Counted from the stretch's first letter, positions 8,310 through 16,207 are shown. The stretch is DNA of 16,342 bases from an uncultured Clostridia bacterium (GCA_937877675.1 CALEIS010000056.1:1-16342), one strand, 5' to 3'. Notes: generated by a model from the letters alone, not told the origin. Made by a program: numbers and translations.

Positions 8310-9860
8310 TCATCCTTTTTTGGTTTTCTTCTTTACAACACCTAAAAGCAAGGTGAGTAAATCTTTGAATTCGCTTGTTCTCGCAAAAACAACAATATTA
8401 AGCAAGTTTGGAATTGCAACACAGAGTACTCCTCTTACAATCAACTCAACAAAAAGATTGCTGATATTTGTTGTAAGTTTATTTGCAACAAGACTTGTTA
8501 CAACATAAAGTCCTGCTGTCATAGCAAAATATATTACATATCTTACATAATAACTTCCAAGTTTTGCATTGAGAACATATTTATAAACCAGATATGGCTG
8601 AGTCCATAATGGTATTATAAGCATACTTAAAATATTTGCAAGGATTATTCCGTCAACAGATTTAAACCAAAGCACAAAAACAATGGACATCACAATATTG
8701 AGAACAGCCTCAACAATTGCAAACCATTGGTCCTGACGGTAAAGTCCTGCACTGTCCTTTGCCATTAGAATTACTCTGCGGATACCGAAAACATAGAAAT
8801 AGCAGAGCAAAAGCACAACTGTTCTGTCGGCAAAAAGACTATTTGGGTCACCGTGCATCCATAATTTCATAAATGGCTGAATAATCACACCAACGGACAC
8901 GGTGAAGAATGAAAATACAAGGTAATTGAAGAAATATAAAAGCTTGAATCGCTTGTAAATTACTTCTTTTGATTCAACTGTAATAATATTACCGAAACTT
9001 GCAGTAACACCATTGAACACCTGAGTTACAAGCTGCATAAGTGCTGTTGTAATAATAGTATAGTTACCATAAATACCAGCCTGAACAGTACCAAGCATTT
9101 TTGAAATAATTGCAGAGCCTGTTGCAGTAACGCTGACACCACCGATTCTGTGGCAAAGCATAGCACTCATATTTTTAATAAGTGACTTTTTCTCGTCACC
9201 AGTAATTGTTTCCTTTGATTTATCCTTTGCGATTTCAGGATACATCTTTCTAAATTTATTGCCGATAAGGGATGCACCGATAAGACGACACACGATTTTA
9301 ACAACGGCATAAACGATAAAACTCTTTGTAAGATAGAGAAGTGTAACCTGACTTATAAGTGTGATGAGAGAGATAAAAGCATCATTTCTGTTTACCAGAT
9401 AGTTGTTTTGGTCTGCAACTATAAGTGCCTTACGGTTTGCAAAAAGATATGACGCAACCGTGTCACCTGCATAGAGAATGAAAAGGAAAGAAATGTATAA
9501 AACAGATTTATCTGTATCTTCAATAAAGAAGTTTACCACAAGTGAGAGAATAACTGCACCACCCATAAATATGGATGCAATCACCTTGTACGCCTGTTTG
9601 TAGAAATTGAGAACTTTCTTTATTTCTTTATTGTTCTTTTCTTCAATAGGTTTATAAAGTTTATAAAGCAAACCTGTACTAAGACCTAATTCAGCCAAGG
9701 ACAAAACCTGCAAGAAATTCTTGAAAGTGGTGTCAACACCAGCCATACTAAGCCCTAACTGGTCAACGAATACGGAACGGGTTATGAAATTGCTAAGCAT
9801 AAGAATGGCATAACCCGCCATACCGAATATTGAATTGATTAAAACTTTTTTACTTCTCAT
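8310..9860 (-). CDS. Polysaccharide flippase, Wzx/MATE-like (MVF superfamily)
   Basis: 516 aa, very hydrophobic, with about 12-14 predicted membrane helices spread over the whole length. The start (KKVLINSIFGMAGYAILML, then SNFITRSVFVDQLG) is typical of the polysaccharide biosynthesis/flippase family. The amphipathic segment rich in Lys and Glu around residues 70-88 and the cytosolic loop near 205-225 fit the fold. The protein would flip undecaprenyl-linked repeat units across the cytoplasmic membrane. The basic tail ends in KKKTKKG. The ribosome binding site is weak (AAAAAGTAAG region), which suggests coupling to the polymerase gene that ends five bases before. The pairing with the next upstream gene as a Wzx/Wzy couple supports the function; the substrate is unknown. 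Confidence 0.88.
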   Translation of the reverse strand: MRSKKVLINSIFGMAGYAILMLSNFITRSVFVDQLGLSMAGVDTTFKNFLQVLSLAELGLSTGLLYKLYKPIEEKNNKEIKKVLNFYKQAYKVIASIFMGGAVILSLVVNFFIEDTDKSVLYISFLFILYAGDTVASYLFANRKALIVADQNNYLVNRNDAFISLITLISQVTLLYLTKSFIVYAVVKIVCRLIGASLIGNKFRKMYPEIAKDKSKETITGDEKKSLIKNMSAMLCHRIGGVSVTATGSAIISKMLGTVQAGIYGNYTIITTALMQLVTQVFNGVTASFGNIITVESKEVIYKRFKLLYFFNYLVFSFFTVSVGVIIQPFMKLWMHGDPNSLFADRTVVLLLCYFYVFGIRRVILMAKDSAGLYRQDQWFAIVEAVLNIVMSIVFVLWFKSVDGIILANILSMLIIPLWTQPYLVYKYVLNAKLGSYYVRYVIYFAMTAGLYVVTSLVANKLTTNISNLFVELIVRGVLCVAIPNLLNIVVFARTSEFKDLLTLLLGVVKKKTKKG

Positions 9861-9865
9861 AAAAC

Positions 9866-11320
9866 TTACTTTTTCTTGAATATAGTGTTTACTTTTTCAT
9901 TAATGTTTTCAAGGAATATTGTTCCTTTTCCTTTTTTGTCACTTTCCACAAATGCTTGAATATACCCAAGATACATCCAGAATATGAACATCGCAAACTT
10001 TGCAATAAACAGAATAGTTACTTCTGCCATACTATTGATTCCAAACATTATCAATATGGAGAAAATTGATATTGCAATATAATAACTATCTCCGCCATCC
10101 TTCTCTTTAGCCTTTTTCAAAAGTTTTGATAAAAGGAATACGAAAATTGTAATAAAGAAACCGAAAATAAATATTGAACCAACTGTACCAACGCTAACAA
10201 ATGTTTGCACTATAAGGTTATGGAAGTGTCTCAAATAATTATCAACAACGTAATACGCTCTATGTGATTGAGGACCATGACCGAAAATTGGTTTTTTCAA
10301 GAATTCCTCTACACCAAATTTCCAGATGATTGTTCTACCTGTAAGGAAACCATAACTTTCAGGAATATCACGGTCAATATTCACCTTGTCCGAATTTTCC
10401 TTATTTTCAGTACCAGTATCGGTAGTTGTCTGTGTTAAGTTCTTGTAAACGACAGGAACATAAGAGAGAAGAGGTCGTGTTATGTAAATTGCACCAAACA
10501 TTATAACTGTTGCAAGACCCGCACATATTGTTGAAACTACATATGTAAGAATGGCTTTCTTGCCTTTTTTCATCATCTTTCTGAACACAACAAAGAAAGT
10601 AAATACAGCCACAAATCCCGCAAGGGAAATAAATGCGCCCTTCGCATTTTCCATACACATTGAGAAGAAGTTCACTATTGCTGTATAAATGAAAAATGCC
10701 TTATATGCTTTTGAAATCTTACCATTTTTTGCTTTAATAAGAAAAGCCTGAATAACAATTACTGCAAGTCCAATAGCAGTAATCATATATCCCGTATTAG
10801 AATAAACACCAAAAAGTCTGTTCAAATCCCATCCGATTGAATATTTTTGGTCGCCAAACTCAATTCTTTTGCCATAAAGACATACAAACATACCCAAAGA
10901 TACAGTAGAAAAAACAGTTGTCATTCCAATGAAAATATTGTTAATTACCGTTAATTCTTTAATTGCTGTTTCCTTATCCTTGATTGCACAATCAGGATAC
11001 AACATATATAAAGTAATCAATGTGTATGCCCAGCTTGAAAAATTAAGTGAAAAGTCTATTCTAAAATTCAAAATAACAGCAAGAGCAAATACTGCTAAAA
11101 AGCCTATAAGCCAAAGCATTCCTCGTGCCTTTACAAAATTTCGTCTTGCAAACAAATCATATAAGCAAATTACTGCACCCCATCCAAGCATGAAGAACAT
11201 AGGCTTATAGCTAATTGATACGCAATACACTAAAAGTGTTGGGATAAGGAAAAACATCAACGCTACCTTATAATAGAAAACATTGAATATGCAATTTCCA
11301 ATTTTTTTAATCATATCCAT
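9866..11320 (-). CDS. Polysaccharide polymerase, Wzy/O-antigen ligase-like
   Basis: 484 aa from the ATG at 11320, which has an excellent AGGTGAGC five bases upstream; a longer frame from 11359 would overlap the previous gene by 29 bases and lacks such a site. About ten to twelve membrane helices are seen. A large extracytoplasmic loop at roughly residues 290-368 holds GRTIIWKFGVEEFLKKPIFG, followed by GHGPQSH and ending in RHFHNL, the pattern of the Wzy_C/O-antigen ligase family. It would join repeat units on the outer face of the membrane. The loop has an odd Thr/Asp/Glu/Asn-rich stretch (about residues 296-315). The next gene in transcription order is the flippase. Polymerase is more likely than ligase because Gram-positive cells lack lipid A-core, but the family alone does not separate the two. 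Confidence 0.85.
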   Translation of the reverse strand: MDMIKKIGNCIFNVFYYKVALMFFLIPTLLVYCVSISYKPMFFMLGWGAVICLYDLFARRNFVKARGMLWLIGFLAVFALAVILNFRIDFSLNFSSWAYTLITLYMLYPDCAIKDKETAIKELTVINNIFIGMTTVFSTVSLGMFVCLYGKRIEFGDQKYSIGWDLNRLFGVYSNTGYMITAIGLAVIVIQAFLIKAKNGKISKAYKAFFIYTAIVNFFSMCMENAKGAFISLAGFVAVFTFFVVFRKMMKKGKKAILTYVVSTICAGLATVIMFGAIYITRPLLSYVPVVYKNLTQTTTDTGTENKENSDKVNIDRDIPESYGFLTGRTIIWKFGVEEFLKKPIFGHGPQSHRAYYVVDNYLRHFHNLIVQTFVSVGTVGSIFIFGFFITIFVFLLSKLLKKAKEKDGGDSYYIAISIFSILIMFGINSMAEVTILFIAKFAMFIFWMYLGYIQAFVESDKKGKGTIFLENINEKVNTIFKKK

Positions 11321-11323
11321 TTT

Positions 11324-11331
11324 GCTCACCT
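11324..11331 (-). promoter_or_regulatory. Ribosome binding site that sets the Wzy start
   Basis: On the - strand AGGTGAGC precedes the ATG at 11320 by three bases, with GAGGTGA as the core. It overlaps the stop codon region of the upstream glycosyltransferase (TGA at 11331-11333), so the two genes abut without overlapping. Confidence 0.6.
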
Positions 11332-12434
11332 CATTCACCAAAATAAAGGTTAGATACAACCTTTGCCTGACCTTTTAGAGAAAATCCTTTTTGTTCAATT
11401 TTCTCTGCACAGTCGATTCTTTCACAATTTTCAAGCTTAGTATCTATTCTTTCAGCCCATTTTTCAGGTCCGTCATTAAGCGACTTAAACTCCACAAGGC
11501 CTGTTAAATCACAGCTTCGTGTGATGGCATCACTTACTAGTGACTTTAAAGAATTTGCTTGTGATTCAACAAGAGTTATTGGTAACCCTTCAAAAAGAGA
11601 AGGCATCACAAACAAGTCCATTACCGAATAATATTTGTAAATATCCTCTTGAAAATCTACAAAGCAGACCTTTTCTTCCAACTGCAACTCTTTTACATGT
11701 TGTCTGACATTGTTTGTCAATTCACCATTTCCGATTAAAAGTAATGTGCAATCATCACGCTTTTTAGAAAGCACATTGAAAGCATCCACTAAAAAATTCT
11801 GATTTTTCTGTACCGAAAATCTTCCCACATGTCCAACAACATATCTTGTTGTTATTCCCAAACTTTCACGAAGGTCTTTTTTATAAGTGTCACTGTATGC
11901 AAATTTACTGATATCAACTGCATTATTCATAATAATCGCAGTCTTGCCCTTTGATTTTCCAAACATCCACTCTGCTGCAACAGGTGAACAAGCACATTTA
12001 TAGTCACTGTATTTATTTGCAAAAACTCGAAGAATTTTATGAAGATTTCCAAAAACAAATCTACGAAGTTTTGAAGGCACATCAGTAAAGCTATTATGTG
12101 AATGAACAATAATTCTCTTTGTCCCACTTTTCTTTGCAAACTTAAAAAGTCTCAAATCAGCAATAGAAGAAAGGTGGAAATGCACCACATCATAACCCTT
12201 TGAGAAAACATTTTTTAAAAATGATGTATAGCCCTTGGGGTCTTTATATGGTGAAATGTCAAATTCAAAATATTCTGTACCATTGGCCTCTGCCCATGCT
12301 TTAAGACGGTGGTTTTTAAACGAAAGAATATCGAAATGAATATTTTTTGTATCCATTACACACAGCATATTGAGAATATACTGTGTTATGCCACTTGTTG
12401 GGGCTGTAGGAGCAAAAATCAAAACTTTTTTCAT
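11331..12434 (-). CDS. Glycosyltransferase, GT4 (GT-B fold), third of the cluster
   Basis: 367 aa. The N-terminal half has FAPTAPTSGITQYILNML, matching the acceptor-side domain of GT4 enzymes, and HFHLSSIADLRLFKFAKKSG with a typical HSHN at 111-114. The C-terminal donor domain has GHVGRFSVQKNQ at 201-212 and the EX7E motif from Glu282 to Glu290 in FEGLPITLVES. No membrane segments are seen, so it acts on the cytosolic face, adding a sugar to the lipid-linked repeat unit. The donor and linkage cannot be predicted. It follows the TagD-like gene by one base; the nearest AAAGGA is 14 bases from the ATG, so translation is probably helped by coupling. Confidence 0.9.
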   Translation of the reverse strand: MKKVLIFAPTAPTSGITQYILNMLCVMDTKNIHFDILSFKNHRLKAWAEANGTEYFEFDISPYKDPKGYTSFLKNVFSKGYDVVHFHLSSIADLRLFKFAKKSGTKRIIVHSHNSFTDVPSKLRRFVFGNLHKILRVFANKYSDYKCACSPVAAEWMFGKSKGKTAIIMNNAVDISKFAYSDTYKKDLRESLGITTRYVVGHVGRFSVQKNQNFLVDAFNVLSKKRDDCTLLLIGNGELTNNVRQHVKELQLEEKVCFVDFQEDIYKYYSVMDLFVMPSLFEGLPITLVESQANSLKSLVSDAITRSCDLTGLVEFKSLNDGPEKWAERIDTKLENCERIDCAEKIEQKGFSLKGQAKVVSNLYFGE

Positions 12435-12435
12435 T

Positions 12436-12825
12436 TTATTTGCCCAAATCCTTTTTGATTTGTGTTGTTGAAATTTCAGGTGTTCTTGGGAGATAAACTA
12501 CTTCGCAATAATCTTTAAGGAAGTCAAATTTACCTTCCCAGTCATTTCCCATAACGAATGTATCAACTTTAAACTCTTTTACATCACTGATTTTTTGTTC
12601 CCAGTTTTCTTCAGGAATTACCAAATCAACATAACGGATTGATTCAAGGAGCATTTTTCTCTGTTCATAACTGAAATAGCACTTTTTCTGCTTTGAATTC
12701 CAGTTAAACTCGTCAGTTGAAAGGGCAACAATCAAATAGTCCCCTCTCTCCTTCGCACGACGAAGCAATTGAATATGTCCGTAGTGGAGAAGGTCAAATG
12801 TTCCGTAAGTAATTACTTTTCTCAT
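12436..12825 (-). CDS. tagD: Glycerol-3-phosphate cytidylyltransferase, TagD-like
   Basis: 129 aa, the size of TagD. The nucleotide-binding site YGTFDLLHYGH is at residues 7-17, with His14 and His17 forming the HxGH motif, and RTPEISTTQIK at 114-124 matches the second signature (RTxGISTTxIK). SIRYVDLVIPEENWEQK at 62-78 is also characteristic of the glycerol-3-phosphate enzymes, as opposed to ethanolamine- or FAD-type relatives. It makes CDP-glycerol from CTP and glycerol 3-phosphate in the cytosol. AAAGGAG lies about seven bases upstream of the ATG. The neighbours are a LicD-family gene 27 bases before and a glycosyltransferase one base after. No TagA, TagB or TagF-type glycerophosphotransferase is in the window, so the CDP-glycerol probably serves to decorate the polysaccharide rather than to make classical wall teichoic acid. 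Confidence 0.93.
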   Translation of the reverse strand: MRKVITYGTFDLLHYGHIQLLRRAKERGDYLIVALSTDEFNWNSKQKKCYFSYEQRKMLLESIRYVDLVIPEENWEQKISDVKEFKVDTFVMGNDWEGKFDFLKDYCEVVYLPRTPEISTTQIKKDLGK

Positions 12826-12852
12826 AATAAAACTCCTTTAAAGTCCAAAAAC

Positions 12853-13683
12853 TTAATCGGCATATTTACCAAAATCAAGTTCAGTAACACTGTGACGGTT
12901 ATAACGCTTGTCCTCTGGTGGAGGAGTCATATAATCGCCATAAAAAGTTTCAAGATATTTTATGTAATCAACAGGGGCAGAAAGTGTCATATCTTCAAAT
13001 GGAATTTCAACCGTATCTCTTACCCAATCTGCTTTGATAGTTTCTTTTTTATAGCCGTAAGCACCACCGATATTAACAATATCTTCAGTCTTACTGTTGT
13101 TATAACGAGTGATTTCACTCTCAAGTTTCTGCACAAGTTTATCATGTGAATAGAAACCTGACATTATTTTAAGAATAAAATACACTGCTCGTTTTACATA
13201 ATCATTTTTTGCACAAACATTGTAATTAAGTTTTGCAAGTAAAAGTCTTTTATAGATATATGTCTTCTTGTTGTGGTTTTCTCTATCTGCTTCATTTTCA
13301 GGTGCAACATCAAATGGAAAAACATCAACGAAAATGCCTTTTTTTGCATCACTACCTGCCGATGCTTCAACTAAAACTGTGTCATTAAGCAAAATTTTAG
13401 CAAATGGAAGACCATAGTTTTTATCAGTTTCAGAAGTCTGTAAAAAAAAGTCTCCACCCAATTCTGTTTTTGCAACTTTTATGAATTTTTCGTAATCTTC
13501 ACGAAGCATCCCAACATCCATATCATCGTCCCATGGGATAAATCCGCCATGACGGATAGCCCCTAGCAAAGTACCTGCTATAATGAAATACTTGATATTA
13601 TGTTTGTCACAAAGTCTTTTAATTTCACGAGCAATTATAAGTTGGCAATTATGAAGTTTTGGCAAATAATCAAAGTTTTCCAT
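12853..13683 (-). CDS. LicD family phosphotransferase
   Basis: 276 aa. The signature GAIRHGGFIPWDDDMDV at residues 41-57, with the Asp cluster D52, D53, D54 and D56, identifies the LicD/fukutin nucleotidyltransferase-fold family. KGIFVDVFPFDVAP further on is the second typical segment. Known members move phosphocholine or other phosphoalcohol groups from a CDP-linked donor to teichoic acids, capsules or glycans. There is no signal peptide, so it acts in the cytosol. GGGGAG lies nine bases before the ATG. It sits between a glycosyltransferase (five bases) and the TagD-like gene (27 bases). Inference: it may use the CDP-glycerol from TagD to add glycerol phosphate to the repeat unit; phosphocholine is less likely because no LicA or LicC homologue is nearby. 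Confidence 0.9.
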   Translation of the reverse strand: MENFDYLPKLHNCQLIIAREIKRLCDKHNIKYFIIAGTLLGAIRHGGFIPWDDDMDVGMLREDYEKFIKVAKTELGGDFFLQTSETDKNYGLPFAKILLNDTVLVEASAGSDAKKGIFVDVFPFDVAPENEADRENHNKKTYIYKRLLLAKLNYNVCAKNDYVKRAVYFILKIMSGFYSHDKLVQKLESEITRYNNSKTEDIVNIGGAYGYKKETIKADWVRDTVEIPFEDMTLSAPVDYIKYLETFYGDYMTPPPEDKRYNRHSVTELDFGKYAD

Positions 13684-13688
13684 ATTTG

Positions 13689-14870
13689 TTACTCCCCTAA
13701 AATTTCCTTGTACAAGTCAACATATTCTTTATATCGTTTTGATGCATCAAAGAGTTCGTTAGTTGGAGTTTTGCACCCATCAACTTTTTTGATTGCATCG
13801 TAAACACCTTTAATATCACCCTGAGGCACGGAAAAACCATTTCCTTCAAAAACGCTTTCGGGACTTCCACCTGTAATGTATGTTACAACTGGTGTGCCAC
13901 AGGAAATTGCCTCAAGATTTGTTGTAGGATAAGTGTCCTCGTAAGTTGGATTTACAAACACATCTGCCGAAGAATAGATTTCTGCTAATTCCTCTATGCT
14001 ATTTGTTCGTTTTATTCCTATTATGCCTTTTGGTAATGAGGAAATCTGATTATCATTAAGTCCAACAAGAACAATAGCCTGATTATCGCTTAGCATTTCA
14101 TTAAGTTTGTAAAAATCTAATAAACCCTTTTTTTCTGTCCAAACACTTGCAACACCGAGAATGATAAACTTGTCCTGTAAGTTATTCTTTTTACGGAAAT
14201 CACTTTCTGTAGGTTTAAATTTAGTCAAATCAATTCCGTTATTAATAACCTTTATAGGATATTTCCCTAAAAATGACTTTTCAGTTAAGACTCTAAGCCA
14301 TTCTGACGGAGTTACAAATGTAATATTTTCAGGTTTTGTAAAAAACTCTTTTTTCTGTTTGTAATTTTTCCTTGAGTTGTCCATCAAAAGACTTGATGGA
14401 TATTCTTTTTTCAAAGAACATGAGTAACATTCAGTTCTCCATTTATCGCATTTTTCATAACTGAAATGTGCACAATGTCCTGTAAAAGTCCAACAGTCAT
14501 GGAGTGTCCAGACTATTGGCTTGTTATAGTCATTTAAAAAATCAAATAAAATCTCAACATTGAGATAATATCCGTGAATATTATGAAGGTGAATTATATC
14601 TGGATTATAGTCCTTGATTTTTTCGATAAGTTTTCTTGTTGCAGATGATGAATAAAATCCTTGACGGTCAGTAATTCGAGAAAGCACCCCATGAATTTTA
14701 ACATCCAAATCGGAACCGATTCTGTATGAATTCACATTTTCAGGTGCAGAATTTCTGCCATAGGCAATAATTCCTTCGTCACCATTCTTCTCGAGTTCTT
14801 TTAAAATATCAACTGCAATTCGTCCTGTACTGCCAAAGCCACAGGTAGAATTAATCTGAAAAACCTTCAT
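13689..14870 (-). CDS. Glycosyltransferase, GT4 (GT-B fold), second of the cluster, Cys-rich loop
   Basis: 393 aa from the ATG at 14870, which has GGAGAA (14875-14880) five bases upstream; an ATG at 14882 would add MEKI but directly touches the previous stop and has no ribosome binding site. The N-terminal domain begins KVFQINSTCGFGSTGRIA, a glycine-rich loop. A Cys-rich stretch (Cys126, 133, 141, 148 and 151, within TGHCAHF, EKCDKW and ECYSCS) is typical of this glycosyltransferase subgroup and may bind a metal. The donor domain has VASVWTEKKGLLDF near 240-253 and EDTYPTTNLEAISCGTPVV near 311-329, where Asp312 and Glu320 stand in the DX7E/EX7E position. It works on the lipid-linked repeat unit at the cytosolic face. 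The sugar cannot be predicted. Confidence 0.9.
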   Translation of the reverse strand: MKVFQINSTCGFGSTGRIAVDILKELEKNGDEGIIAYGRNSAPENVNSYRIGSDLDVKIHGVLSRITDRQGFYSSSATRKLIEKIKDYNPDIIHLHNIHGYYLNVEILFDFLNDYNKPIVWTLHDCWTFTGHCAHFSYEKCDKWRTECYSCSLKKEYPSSLLMDNSRKNYKQKKEFFTKPENITFVTPSEWLRVLTEKSFLGKYPIKVINNGIDLTKFKPTESDFRKKNNLQDKFIILGVASVWTEKKGLLDFYKLNEMLSDNQAIVLVGLNDNQISSLPKGIIGIKRTNSIEELAEIYSSADVFVNPTYEDTYPTTNLEAISCGTPVVTYITGGSPESVFEGNGFSVPQGDIKGVYDAIKKVDGCKTPTNELFDASKRYKEYVDLYKEILGE

Positions 14871-14874
14871 AATT

Positions 14875-14880
14875 TTCTCC
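14875..14880 (-). promoter_or_regulatory. Ribosome binding site that sets the start of the second glycosyltransferase
   Basis: GGAGAA on the - strand is four bases from the ATG at 14870. It lies inside the extra four codons of the longer frame, which argues against the ATG at 14882. Confidence 0.6.
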
Positions 14881-14882
14881 AT

Positions 14883-16070
14883 TTATTTCAACATGCTCTT
14901 GAAATGATTTTCAAGGTCAGTAATAAATTTGTCACGAGTGAAATTATCATAAAAATACTGTTTACCATTCTGTCCACAATGAGTATATTTCTCATGATTT
15001 TCTACAAAATCTTTCATAGCAAGAGCCAAAGCATCATGGTCATCAGGTGGAACACAGATTCCACAATTGGATTCTTCAATAATCTCCCTTGATGAATCAC
15101 CAATGGATGCAATAACAGGACGACCACCTGACATATATTCCTGAAGCTTTGCAGGAACAGTTTGTCCGATAATTCCCTCTGGTTTAAGTGTCAACAAAAA
15201 TGCATCTGCATTGTTATATTTTTCTTTAAGCTCTGACCATGTAACTCTGCCAAAGAATGTAATTTTCTCGTCGGCTCCGAGTTCGGCTGAGAGTTTTTTG
15301 CAATTCTGCAATTCGCTGCCATCACCATAAATCTCAACGGAATAGCCATTTAAATCACGAATTTTTGCAACAGCACGGATTATACATTCAACATTCTGCA
15401 CAGCACCAATGTTTCCACCAAATGCAAAAACTATATTTTCTCCCTGACATTTATCATTGAGTTCAAGAGGCTCTGCGTGTTGTGGAAGATAAACCAATTT
15501 ATCCTTTGGAACATCATTGACATTATGAAGATACTCCATAAAAGGCTTTGATGAAGCACCAACCAAAGCAGCACCATTGTAAATGCTCTTTGAATATTTG
15601 TGCATAACCTTGAAAAGTGGATTTCCTTCACCTACATGCCACGCCTTTAAAGCTTCTGGCCAAATGTCAAGACAGTAGTCAAAGAATGGAACCTTGTGTT
15701 TTTTTGCATAGGTACTTGCAGCACTTGCCATAAGAATTGGCGAAGTCTGATAGCACATAGTAACATCAAATTTTTCTTTGAGAGTAAGTGCCTTTAAGGT
15801 TGAAGAAAGGAAAAATGAAATGTAGTTGAGAATACGGAAAATAAGACCTGTTCTGCGTGAAACGGAAAAAGTACGAATAACCTTAACCCCATTCCAATCA
15901 ATCTTTCTGTTCTTCAATCCCTTGCAATCAGCAGGGACTTTTCCCGTTGCATAGTCCGGCAAAGATGTAATCACAGTTACCTCATGACCCTTTGCCACCA
16001 ATTCTTTCGTAATATCATTAATACGAAAATTGTCCGGATAAAAATGTTGTGAAGATATCAAAATTTTCAC
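14883..16070 (-). CDS. Glycosyltransferase, GT4, WbuB-like; first gene of the polysaccharide unit
   Basis: 395 aa from a GTG start at 16070, preceded by AAGGGGTGAT four to five bases upstream, a strong ribosome binding site. A longer frame from an ATG at 16115 would translate a heptanucleotide repeat (MRFALCILHS...) and is rejected. KILISSQHFYPDNFRINDI at the N-terminus, YCLDIWPE at 132-139, FGGNIGAVQN at 217-226 and TVPAKLQEYMSGGRPV at 304-319 are typical of the WbuB/CapL-like GT4 subgroup that adds amino or deoxy sugars early in capsule or O-antigen assembly. A hydrophobic stretch near residues 78-94 (IFRILNYISFFLSS) may dip into the membrane. As the first gene after the repeat-rich leader it probably sets expression of the whole unit. 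The donor sugar is unknown. Confidence 0.9.
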   Translation of the reverse strand: MKILISSQHFYPDNFRINDITKELVAKGHEVTVITSLPDYATGKVPADCKGLKNRKIDWNGVKVIRTFSVSRRTGLIFRILNYISFFLSSTLKALTLKEKFDVTMCYQTSPILMASAASTYAKKHKVPFFDYCLDIWPEALKAWHVGEGNPLFKVMHKYSKSIYNGAALVGASSKPFMEYLHNVNDVPKDKLVYLPQHAEPLELNDKCQGENIVFAFGGNIGAVQNVECIIRAVAKIRDLNGYSVEIYGDGSELQNCKKLSAELGADEKITFFGRVTWSELKEKYNNADAFLLTLKPEGIIGQTVPAKLQEYMSGGRPVIASIGDSSREIIEESNCGICVPPDDHDALALAMKDFVENHEKYTHCGQNGKQYFYDNFTRDKFITDLENHFKSMLK

Positions 16071-16074
16071 AATA

Positions 16075-16082
16075 TCACCCCT
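16075..16082 (-). promoter_or_regulatory. Strong ribosome binding site of the first polysaccharide gene (GTG start)
   Basis: AGGGGTGA on the - strand stands four bases before the GTG at 16070 and is close to the full complement of the 16S rRNA tail (AAGGAGGTGAT, one base short). It decides for the GTG start over the ATG at 16115. Confidence 0.7.
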
Positions 16083-16089
16083 TTTTGAG

Positions 16090-16117
16090 TGCAAAATGCA
16101 AAGCGCAAAGCGCAAAA
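16090..16117. repeat. Heptanucleotide tandem repeat, four units
   Basis: Four back-to-back 7-bp units, TGCAAAA, TGCAAAG, CGCAAAG and CGCAAAA, follow the pattern YGCAAAR without gaps. The array lies in the leader of the - strand polysaccharide unit, 8 bases upstream of its ribosome binding site. It is outside the preferred coding region. Confidence 0.8.
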
Positions 16118-16127
16118 TCGCTTAAGA

Positions 16128-16133
16128 ATTATA
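16128..16133 (-). promoter_or_regulatory. Possible -10 box for the polysaccharide unit
   Basis: On the - strand a perfect TATAAT lies 57 bases before the GTG start. The equivalent position in the outer repeat copy reads TACAAT. No good -35 hexamer stands 16-18 bases upstream (AGCAAA region), so this is only a candidate; the main promoter may lie beyond the window. Confidence 0.3.
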
Positions 16134-16207
16134 GGTAAAATAGATGTGGTTTTGCTTCTTAAGAATTGTAGTTATTTTTGATGAAATTCTGTTTTTGAGA
16201 CCGAAGG

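Noticed and set aside
11321..11359. N-terminal extension of the polymerase (MYLTFILVNEVSK)
   Set aside because: It would overlap the upstream glycosyltransferase by 29 bases, and a strong ribosome binding site directly precedes the ATG at 11320.
13010..13150. Frameshift or truncation in the LicD C-terminus
   Set aside because: The frame is continuous to 12853, with a sensible composition and a typical length of 276 aa.
16071..16115. N-terminal extension of the first glycosyltransferase (MRFALCILHSKRGDI)
   Set aside because: It is the translation of the heptanucleotide repeat, has no ribosome binding site, and lies before a GTG with a near-perfect one; homologues begin at KILISSQHFYP.
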